From Flavobacteriales bacterium (lineage in GTDB: Bacteria > Bacteroidota > Bacteroidia > Flavobacteriales_D > Crocinitomicaceae): a stretch of 14,033 nt of DNA. Position numbers and translations under genes: made by a program. Under the pieces are notes generated by a model that worked only from the letters and a program-made list of their open reading frames with translations, was not told the DNA's origin and did not search any database. The stretch covers positions 1 to 14,033 of the forward strand of contig CANHJY010000017.1 in NCBI GenBank assembly GCA_947461185.1, written 5' to 3'. The stretch's first letter is position 1, and the number at the start of each line of letters is the position of its first letter. Shown here piece after piece: positions 1 through 6,203 of the stretch.

Positions 1-2
1 AA

Positions 3-290
3 GCAATGGAAGCCTTGCTCAATTACACCTATCCAGGGAACATTCGCGAATTAGAAAATTTAATTGCCAGATTGTATGTGTTTAATGACGAAAAAGTGAG
101 CGTGGATGTGCTGCCAAAAAGAGTATTTCAAGATCCTATTGATCAGCCAATGAACTGGGAATATGTAGAAAAAGAACACATTCAGAAAGTCCTGAAACAT
201 TTTCAAGGGAACAAACGACAAACAGCTTTAGCAATTGGTTGGGCAATCAATACTTTAAATACTAAAATGGAGAAGTATGGGTTGGAATGA
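3..290 (+). CDS. Sigma-54-dependent Fis-family response regulator, C-terminal fragment (5' truncated)
   Basis: The 5' end lies outside the window. The frame is open from base 3, so the ATG at 6 is internal. The fragment starts in the last part of the AAA+ sigma-54 activator domain: YPGNIRELEN (about residues 9-18 counted from the ATG) is the conserved arginine-containing motif that helps ATP hydrolysis and contacts sigma-54 RNA polymerase. A linker follows, then a C-terminal Fis-type helix-turn-helix (about residues 50-94, ending KRQTALAIGWAINTLNTKME). Proteins of this kind bind upstream enhancer sites and activate sigma-54 promoters. The receiver or other sensory domain that would name the signal is not visible. 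The recognition helix region is slightly unusual, with GWAINTLNTK where the family commonly has G(I/V)SRxTLxRK. The stop overlaps the end of the convergent downstream gene by 29 bases. Confidence 0.88.
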   Translation, partial: AMEALLNYTYPGNIRELENLIARLYVFNDEKVSVDVLPKRVFQDPIDQPMNWEYVEKEHIQKVLKHFQGNKRQTALAIGWAINTLNTKMEKYGLE

Positions 291-2040
291 AAGGTTTTGT
301 CTTGATGAAATCGAATTTCTCCAACGAATACATTAAAGAAACGATTTCCAAAGTGCGAAGCCCGAAAGTTTCCACATATTTTTGATAATATTTCATGTCT
401 TGATTCAGATGAATGCCCACTTGAATTGCTGACATAAACTGTTCGTTTTGTTCATGATGTTTTTGGAATACTTCTCTGTGATATTCATAAAAATGATGCG
501 TTTCTTCGATAATTTCCCCCAATTTCTGGTAAAGATCGCTTAAAATCGTGTTGGAACGGATTTTTTCTCCTTCATCGAGTAGGTTGTACAAATCAAATAA
601 AGGCTGGTGTTTTATTCTTAAAGCTTTGTCTGAGCTTAAAGCCGTCATGTAAACTAATTGCTGCAAGTAATCTTTAATTTCTTCAAGTGATCTACTGGGA
701 TTGTCGATTGTTTCCTTTTCAAAACTCATATTTCCAATCGTATCTCCCAAATCTAAAAGGAGTTGTTGTTCATTACTTAGGTTTTTACTAGGCGCAAAAG
801 CTCTTAATCGATAAGGATTGCTTAAAGCTGAAAATAACCCCTCCAAAAAATGCGCATCAATCGATGGTTCAAAAAATTGCTTCCAAATAAACGTCTTGAA
901 TTTTTTGGGTGCATGAATCCAAGAGTCAGCAATTTCTTTCTCATGCTCATGGATAAATTCTAGAGTCCAAGGAGCATTTCGATTGAGGAATAATTGGCTC
1001 CAAACAATTTCTTTCTCAAATGTTTTGATGAGGTTTTGATCATAAGGTACGCCTTCATTTATGGACAAAAACCACCATTGCCATTCTGATCTGTGCTTCA
1101 TGATAAAGTTTTCAGACCATGGAAGATTTTTATTTGTTGCAATCGATGCAGTTGAGAAAGAGCCTGCAATCCATGGCAGTCTGTATTTGTAGGTGTCAAA
1201 CAATTTTTCGTCCCACATAATGCCTTCATTGAGACCAATATTTGTCCAGTTCCAATTTTTAGCGTATCTTTCTAATAAATCATCCTCATTCCAATTCATG
1301 GAAGGGTTCAAACTCAACGCGTCCCAATGCAATCCTTGCCGTCTAAAAAAGTTGCGCTCACGATACGTTTCAATAAAATTGATACTCCACGGAACATTGC
1401 TATTCGAACTGATACCTTTCCACGGTGAAACGGTATGTGATGATGTTTTATCCTCAAACGTTTTAAAGTACTTTTCAAACTTTCTGATCCTGTTCTTATT
1501 CCAATGTATATTATGGTTATACGTCAAATGCGCCCAATTTATTTGATCGGCATAATTCGAAATAAACTCGTCTGTCCAAAGATTTGGGCCCTTAACATCT
1601 GATAAATTCTTATCTATTTGGTTAAAAGAGATTAACATTTCTTTTGTCCATGCAATGGATTCGTTCTGAATTAGCGTCGACCAATTCCATTTTTCTCTGA
1701 ATTTGTTTATCAATTCGAAATTCCAAGGAAGTCCTTTGTTGTATGATAATGCGTTTCTATCAAATGGCCGCCTAATAGCTTTGATTAATTCAGTAGACCA
1801 TGGAAGCGCTTCATTTTTCGAAAGAAACTCCATATTCCAACGATTCACATATTTTAAAATGAGTTTTTCAGACCATTTTAACGTTTCATTTTTAGATAAG
1901 GCAACCCAATCAATATGCTGTTCATTTTCATTCAACCATTTTTCAGAAAGTGGATGAAATTCGAACAACCATGGAATAAATAATTTCGAATTACGAATGA
2001 TTAATCCCTCAATTGCTGCTGTATCTGATGGTGTTGACAT
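262..2040 (-). CDS. Tryptophan-repeat protein with ~25-residue tandem units (function unknown)
   Basis: I do not recognise a named family. From the ATG at 2040 the product has 592 residues. An upstream in-frame TTG at 2055 would add five residues and overlap the preceding gene's stop as TTGA. I prefer the ATG because TTG starts are rare in this phylum. Residues ~46-370 are tandem units close to the pattern LSxNExLPWSxELIxKFxxKWNW. The central aromatic falls at about 56, 81, 106, 131, 155, 180, 218, 250, 276, 308, 333 (Tyr) and 358, so the basic period is 25 residues with a few longer insertions. This suggests an alpha-solenoid or similar binding scaffold. Residues ~375-592 carry no repeats and look helical and charged. 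No signal peptide or membrane segment is seen, so it is probably cytoplasmic. It lies directly behind the zinc-ribbon-like gene, probably in one operon. Confidence 0.8.
   Translation of the reverse strand: MSTPSDTAAIEGLIIRNSKLFIPWLFEFHPLSEKWLNENEQHIDWVALSKNETLKWSEKLILKYVNRWNMEFLSKNEALPWSTELIKAIRRPFDRNALSYNKGLPWNFELINKFREKWNWSTLIQNESIAWTKEMLISFNQIDKNLSDVKGPNLWTDEFISNYADQINWAHLTYNHNIHWNKNRIRKFEKYFKTFEDKTSSHTVSPWKGISSNSNVPWSINFIETYRERNFFRRQGLHWDALSLNPSMNWNEDDLLERYAKNWNWTNIGLNEGIMWDEKLFDTYKYRLPWIAGSFSTASIATNKNLPWSENFIMKHRSEWQWWFLSINEGVPYDQNLIKTFEKEIVWSQLFLNRNAPWTLEFIHEHEKEIADSWIHAPKKFKTFIWKQFFEPSIDAHFLEGLFSALSNPYRLRAFAPSKNLSNEQQLLLDLGDTIGNMSFEKETIDNPSRSLEEIKDYLQQLVYMTALSSDKALRIKHQPLFDLYNLLDEGEKIRSNTILSDLYQKLGEIIEETHHFYEYHREVFQKHHEQNEQFMSAIQVGIHLNQDMKYYQKYVETFGLRTLEIVSLMYSLEKFDFIKTKPFIPTHTSPF
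931..1905 (-). repeat. Coding repeat array: ~12 tryptophan-centred units of about 75 bp
   Basis: This is the repeat-bearing part of the tryptophan-repeat gene. Units show an Asn-rich turn (SKNE, SYNK, SLNP, GLNE, SINE), then a hydrophobic-Pro-Trp step, then an amphipathic helix-like stretch ending in one or two Trp residues (KWNW, NWNW, EWQWW). Several successive units are exactly 25 residues apart, and others carry insertions of 1 to 13 residues. Copies have diverged strongly at DNA level, so the array is old rather than a recent expansion. Confidence 0.75.
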
Positions 2041-2051
2041 TTTTATTTTGA

Positions 2052-2672
2052 TCAAACAGCTTGATAATTAACAATATAAACAGATCTGTCTTTATTTAGA
2101 CATCGCTTGTAACTTTCTTTAGCAATAGCAAATTCAGTTTCATCAAGGTGAGGTGCAAATAATTCTGCAGCGATCTCAAATCTTCCGGCATATCGATTTA
2201 ATTCTGCAACCAAAAGGATTCTTCCTAAATCACTATCTTTTATTGCGGGAATGATTTCATCTATATTTTTTAAATAATAAAAGTCTGAATACACTTCCTC
2301 GGCTGTCATTTCTTCTTCCTCAATCATTTTGTGCCATTTCCATAGCAGCTCAAATCTTAAATCTAGTTCTTCTTCAATGTTTCTGTAAAATACCTTCAGA
2401 AAAGCCTCCTTGTACCCGTTAATATCTAAAAAATAAGCAGCATCACAATTTTGTTCATCATAGGTTAAGGAGCTTATTTCTTTTTCCAAGCGGAAAATCT
2501 CTCTACAATTATTACATCTTGTAATGTTTGGGAACTTTGGCAGATAGGGGTATTCGACTCGAGCGTCAGAATAATACTTTGCTCCAAAAGTGTTACCGCT
2601 CATTAAAGTTGCTTTGCTATGCAGTTGATTACATTTTGGGCATGCGTAAAATTCATCGTTTCCTGGGATCAT
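2052..2672 (-). CDS. Zinc-ribbon-like protein of unknown function, 206 residues
   Basis: I do not recognise a named family. The N-terminus has two CxxC knuckles, CPKC at residues 11-14 and CNNC at 53-56. Their spacing suits one zinc-ribbon-like site that binds a metal ion. The region from ~75 to 206 is rich in acidic and aromatic residues and looks fully helical. A stretch near 150-175 (LLVAELNRYAGRFEIAAELF) resembles a TPR-like helix pair. There is no signal peptide, so it is expected in the cytoplasm. Its TGA overlaps a possible TTG start of the tryptophan-repeat gene, and the more likely ATG of that gene lies 11 bases further on, which points to co-transcription and probably coupled translation. 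Its leader contains a 14-bp tandem repeat array. A nucleic-acid or protein-binding adaptor role is possible but is only an inference. Confidence 0.8.
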   Translation of the reverse strand: MIPGNDEFYACPKCNQLHSKATLMSGNTFGAKYYSDARVEYPYLPKFPNITRCNNCREIFRLEKEISSLTYDEQNCDAAYFLDINGYKEAFLKVFYRNIEEELDLRFELLWKWHKMIEEEEMTAEEVYSDFYYLKNIDEIIPAIKDSDLGRILLVAELNRYAGRFEIAAELFAPHLDETEFAIAKESYKRCLNKDRSVYIVNYQAV

Positions 2673-2679
2673 GTTATAA

Positions 2680-2781
2680 AGTTTAAGGTTAATATTAAAG
2701 TGTAAAGTTTAAGATGTAAGGTTTAATGTATCAGGTTTAATGTATCAGGTTTAATGTATCAGGTTTAATGTGTCAGGTTTA
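2680..2781. repeat. 14-bp tandem repeat array (unit GGTTTAATGTATCA)
   Basis: Three identical copies occupy 2720-2733, 2734-2747 and 2748-2761. A fourth at 2762-2775 has one change (GTGTCA), and a partial copy GGTTTA follows at 2776-2781. Weaker related units (AGTTTAAGATGTAA at 2706-2719, AGTTTAAGGTTAAT at 2680-2693) extend the pattern toward the gene. The array fills almost all of the 124-bp gap between the basic small gene and the 206-residue gene, both on the minus strand, so it lies in the leader or promoter region of the latter. Near-perfect copies at one end and decayed copies at the other suggest slippage growth. Confidence 0.85.
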
Positions 2782-2796
2782 TGAGATATTAATTTA

Positions 2797-3024
2797 TCAG
2801 AACGCTTTATGCTTGTGTTTTTGCTTACGTTTATATTTTTTTGCAGATTCCTCAGTGCGCTGAACAAAACGACCATCGAAAAAACCTTCAGTTTTTTGTT
2901 TTTCCCTTTGAACTGCAAGGCGCATTTTATGAAGTTTATTTCTACTGAGATTTTTAGATTTCACGGTTTTGTTTTGGTTTGAGGTTGCTTCCGTTTGACA
3001 AAATCTAGACCAATGTTGAAGCAT
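2797..3024 (-). CDS. Small highly basic hypothetical protein, 75 residues
   Basis: The product is very rich in lysine and arginine and lacks a signal peptide or membrane segment. The C-terminal half carries a compact segment KTEGFFDGRFVQRTEESAKK (about residues 44-63) followed by a Lys/Arg/His tail. Such composition fits a protein that binds RNA or DNA, for example a ribosome-associated protein, but no family is recognised. The ATG at 3024 is used here. An internal Met at residue 34 (MRLAVQ) is an alternative start that would leave only the conserved-looking core. It is on the same strand as the two unknown genes that follow but is separated from them by the 124-bp repeat-filled gap. Coding status is likely because the composition is structured and the opposite-strand frame is featureless, though it remains less certain than for the larger genes. 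Confidence 0.62.
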   Translation of the reverse strand: MLQHWSRFCQTEATSNQNKTVKSKNLSRNKLHKMRLAVQREKQKTEGFFDGRFVQRTEESAKKYKRKQKHKHKAF

Positions 3025-3114
3025 GCATCAAAAGGTAAATTTTGGACGTAAAAGATGTCAAAATTTGAAAAATAGTATTCAAATTAATATGGATTTTATA
3101 TTTTTTATAAACAG

Positions 3115-3145
3115 AAAAAGTCGTCTAGATAATACTAAACGACTT
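3115..3145 (-). terminator. Intrinsic terminator after the MORN-like gene
   Basis: Read on the minus strand, an inverted repeat AAGTCGT (3139-3145) / ACGACTT (3118-3124) extends through a mismatch by three more pairs (TAG/CTA). It encloses a six-base loop and is followed directly by TTTTT. It lies about 18 bases past the stop of the 3163-4248 gene. This is the classical stem plus U-tract arrangement, and it separates that gene from the small basic gene downstream. Confidence 0.8.
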
Positions 3146-3162
3146 ATCATTTTAACTCCAAG

Positions 3163-4248
3163 CTATTCATTTTCCTCAAATACTTCGTTGTATATAAAGT
3201 GTGCTTGATATTGGTCTTCGTAAAATGTTCCTGAAATCAGTTTAAATGCCTCTCCAACGGCTACTTGAACGGATGTATATTCATCAACTAACTTTGCTAA
3301 AGCATATTGAGGTGTTAGGTAATCGAAACTACAATAAGCATCGTAAAAACGAATAGGTTGCTCATTGATAAATAATTCTTTGATTTCGAATTCAATCAAT
3401 GGAATTTCACTTATCGCATAACGGTTAGTGTGCGTCGAAGCAATCATGCTTAACTCCTTTTCCAATTGGAGTTCAGAACCTGGAATGGCAAGTTTCCCAA
3501 TATGTATCGTGTCCTTTTTGTGAATGATGAGATCTAAACTAATCACAGTAAAGATGTTTTTTTTGAATTTTTTATAACCTGTATTTTGAAGAATTAAAGT
3601 GTAATTCTGATTTTTCTTCCATTCAAAATCTCTTGAAACACTTACAAATTCTCCCTGATTCGTGCCATCGTTACTGCCGGATTCGCAAAATCCATATGGT
3701 GATGGCATCATCATTTGACTTCTTCGTTCTCCATATGTTTTCATAAATACACTATGTTCAATTTCATAAGGATAAAGTCCTTTTTTTTCATGTTTTGGAT
3801 CTTTGTATCCTTTAGTATTGTTCATAAAACCGACACTTACCAATTGACCGTTCAATCGAAATTCGCCAAAAGGAGCAATTATGATATTCCTTTTTTTATT
3901 GGGTTTCTCCGAAAATTGAATATCAACTCGCATAGATTCAAATTTTGCATTGCTGTCTAAATGATATCTAAAATCCATTAATCGAGTATTGGGTGCAACC
4001 TCAATATCTTGGACAAATTCTCCGTCTTTGAATAGTCCCGTGCTTTTAATTCCTTTTGCATCACAAAAGGTTCCGGTTCCATTTTCAATCCCATAAATGA
4101 AATTTCCTTGATAATAAGAGCCATCTGAATAATCAATAACCCCAAATCCGTGAGGCATGCAATTTTTTGATTGTCCCATGTAGACTTCTTGTGCTTGAAC
4201 AAATGGAGTTGCAACAGCGATTACGATAAATGCGATTTTTGTTTTCAT
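3163..4248 (-). CDS. Secreted MORN-repeat-containing protein, 361 residues
   Basis: Residues 1-20 form a Sec signal peptide (MKTKIAFIVIAVATPFVQAQ, cleavage near 18-20). Residues ~23-80 contain MORN-like units: HGFGVIDYSDGSYYQGNF, then YGIENGTGTF, then GLFKDGEF, matching the Y-x-G-x-(F/W)-x-x-G-x-x-x-G-x-G-x pattern. The rest (80-361) is beta-rich with a segment near 190-220 (CESGSNDGTNQGEF followed by an aromatic W-K-K turn). It distantly recalls DUF3472-type beta-sandwich domains, but that is tentative. There is no T9SS sorting domain and no lipobox, so the protein should be periplasmic or released. It is transcribed divergently from the M1 peptidase at 4427 and ends at a strong terminator, so it is probably monocistronic. 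MORN repeats usually serve as binding or envelope-associated modules, and the substrate is unknown. Confidence 0.75.
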   Translation of the reverse strand: MKTKIAFIVIAVATPFVQAQEVYMGQSKNCMPHGFGVIDYSDGSYYQGNFIYGIENGTGTFCDAKGIKSTGLFKDGEFVQDIEVAPNTRLMDFRYHLDSNAKFESMRVDIQFSEKPNKKRNIIIAPFGEFRLNGQLVSVGFMNNTKGYKDPKHEKKGLYPYEIEHSVFMKTYGERRSQMMMPSPYGFCESGSNDGTNQGEFVSVSRDFEWKKNQNYTLILQNTGYKKFKKNIFTVISLDLIIHKKDTIHIGKLAIPGSELQLEKELSMIASTHTNRYAISEIPLIEFEIKELFINEQPIRFYDAYCSFDYLTPQYALAKLVDEYTSVQVAVGEAFKLISGTFYEDQYQAHFIYNEVFEENE

Positions 4249-4426
4249 AACTCATCAGTTTTAAGTGTTAATAAAATGTGGCATACTACAGCAGTGTTTA
4301 AACTGTAACTTAAAAACACAATGCATGCATAATGAATTAGTAACAAGAATTATTTTTTCAGTTATAAGAAATCACTTGAGATTTAAGTGTATTTTTAAAT
4401 TCTTTATTAAAATTTAAGTTTATAAC
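4249..4426. promoter_or_regulatory. Divergent intergenic region between the MORN-like gene and an M1 peptidase
   Basis: The two flanking genes start outward from this 178-bp AT-rich stretch, so promoters for both must lie here or overlap the starts. No convincing match to the Bacteroidota -33/-7 boxes (TTTG and TAnnTTTG) was found at the right spacing. A perfect 10-bp palindrome ATGCATGCAT sits at 4321-4330 and could be an operator, though a single short palindrome is weak evidence. Confidence 0.4.
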
Positions 4427-6190
4427 ATGAAAATTTCATTGCTTTCGTTATCACTGTTCTCCTTTATATTTTCTTTCGCTCAAAACGGATATTGGCAACA
4501 GTCAGTACAGTATAATATTCAAGCCACGCTCAATGATACTGACGCTAAGCTGTCGGGGAACGAGCAAATTACCTATTCTAATAACTCACCAGATGCGATA
4601 AAAGAAATCTATTTTCATCTGTATTGGAATGCGTTTTCTAAAGGAAGCCATGCTTTTGAAAAAATGGATATTGATCCTAAGACTTTGAAGCCAAGTGATT
4701 TTGGAAGCATTACCATTGCTGATGTTCAAGTTAACGGCAGCCCAATTGAAATGAAAGTATTTGAATCAATTGGTCAAATCAAATTAAAAGAGCCGCTTCA
4801 ACCAGGAGAGAATCTTGAGATTTCAATGAATTTTAATTCAATTATTCCCAAAACATTAAATCGATGTGGTAAGAATAATACTGCGGGAACGGATTTCACT
4901 TTTACACAATGGTATCCAAAAGTTTGTCGTTATGACAAACAAGGCTGGCATACAGATCCGTATTTGGGTCGCGAATTTGCAGGGACTTTTGGAACCTTTG
5001 ACGTTAACATTTCTTGTGATGCATCATTTACCGTTGCTGGCACTGGCACTCCAAAAAATAAGGAGTATACCAATGATGGATGGAAAAGTACAGATGGATC
5101 ATCTTCCCAAAGCGGATTGGTAAATTGGGAATTTCATGCCGACAATGTTCATGATTTTGCCTGGGCAGCCGACAAGGATTGGTCCTATCAAAAGAAAACG
5201 ATTGATGGAATAGATTTTCAGTTTTTTTATGGTGATTACAATACAGATGAGTGGGATAATTTGATCGGTAATTGGGCAACCGCATATGCGATTTGTAAAG
5301 AAGAATTTGGCGTGTATCCATATCCGCAATTTTCATTTATTCAGGGAGGAGAAGGTTATATGGAATACCCCATGTGTACGATGTTAGAAGAAAGCAGGTC
5401 TGACTTTTTCAATACGGCGTGCCATGAATTTATGCACAACTATTTTTACGGGATTTATGGTTCTGATGAGAATTTACACCATTGGATGGATGAAGGAATT
5501 ACATGTTATGCGGAAGCAAGAATAAGTAATATTTACAAGCAAGAAATCTTTCCAGCACGTGATGCCTATTCATCCTATTCGTGGATGCGTATGATTACAA
5601 CTGAAGAACCTGTTGCTACAGCAGCAAATCACTTCATGGAAGATTATGCATATTATAATGCAGCTTATTATAAAGGCCAATTGTTTCCAGAAATGATTCG
5701 CTACATTATTGGAGATCAAAGAATGAAAGAAGGCTTTTCAAAATACTATGAATTATGGAAATTTAAACATCCAGAGCCCAATGATTTTGTCAAAGTTTTT
5801 GAGGATGTTAGTGATATGGAATTAACATGGTTTCAGAATTATTGGTTAAACACAACACATACTATTGACTTAACAATTGGAGAAATTGTTAAAAGATCAG
5901 GAGGAATAGAATTGACTATGGAAAGGGTAGGGGTACCTGTTCCTGTAGAATTGGAAATATTGTTAAAAAATGGGACTAAACGAAATTTTTACATTCCCCT
6001 AGATTTAACAAATAACATCAAGAAGGACTTTAATAATCCTACGGAGTTACTGCCAACATGGTCAAGTGCTTCCAATTCTCTTGAAGTTTTTATCCCAATT
6101 AAATACAAGGAAATCGAATCTATAACAATTGATCCTAATCAGATTTTACCTGATGTTAACGAAGAAGGAAATATAAAAATTCTAGAATAG
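4427..6190 (+). CDS. Exported M1-family metallopeptidase (gluzincin), 587 residues
   Basis: A signal peptide (MKISLLSLSLFSFIFSFA, residues 1-18) directs export. The zinc site is HEFMH at 333-337, with the third ligand Glu 356 in WMDEGIT, giving HExxH-x18-E as in M1 peptidases. The substrate-binding stretch GGEGYMEYP (307-315) occupies the position of the classical GAMEN motif, with Glu 313 as the likely alpha-amino anchor. A Tyr just before Lys-Gly (A-Y-Y-K-G, 413-417) matches the catalytic tyrosine. The N-terminal ~200 residues form the beta-rich saddle domain, and the C-terminal ~100 residues look like a short beta domain. The long helical C-terminal domain of aminopeptidase N is absent, and so is a T9SS tail, so the enzyme is probably periplasmic. 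It probably removes N-terminal residues from peptides. Its stop lies 13 bases from the convergent 6204-9617 gene. Confidence 0.93.
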   Translation: MKISLLSLSLFSFIFSFAQNGYWQQSVQYNIQATLNDTDAKLSGNEQITYSNNSPDAIKEIYFHLYWNAFSKGSHAFEKMDIDPKTLKPSDFGSITIADVQVNGSPIEMKVFESIGQIKLKEPLQPGENLEISMNFNSIIPKTLNRCGKNNTAGTDFTFTQWYPKVCRYDKQGWHTDPYLGREFAGTFGTFDVNISCDASFTVAGTGTPKNKEYTNDGWKSTDGSSSQSGLVNWEFHADNVHDFAWAADKDWSYQKKTIDGIDFQFFYGDYNTDEWDNLIGNWATAYAICKEEFGVYPYPQFSFIQGGEGYMEYPMCTMLEESRSDFFNTACHEFMHNYFYGIYGSDENLHHWMDEGITCYAEARISNIYKQEIFPARDAYSSYSWMRMITTEEPVATAANHFMEDYAYYNAAYYKGQLFPEMIRYIIGDQRMKEGFSKYYELWKFKHPEPNDFVKVFEDVSDMELTWFQNYWLNTTHTIDLTIGEIVKRSGGIELTMERVGVPVPVELEILLKNGTKRNFYIPLDLTNNIKKDFNNPTELLPTWSSASNSLEVFIPIKYKEIESITIDPNQILPDVNEEGNIKILE

Positions 6191-6203
6191 CTGACTTAAT
6201 AGC

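Noticed and set aside
1193..1957. Plus-strand open frames of 84 and 117 residues opposite the tryptophan-repeat gene
   Set aside because: They are antisense to a gene whose repeat pattern proves its frame. Their phenylalanine/serine-rich products are typical shadows.
3023..3208. 61-residue plus-strand open frame
   Set aside because: It overlaps the terminator hairpin and the end of the MORN-like gene, and its product has no structured composition.
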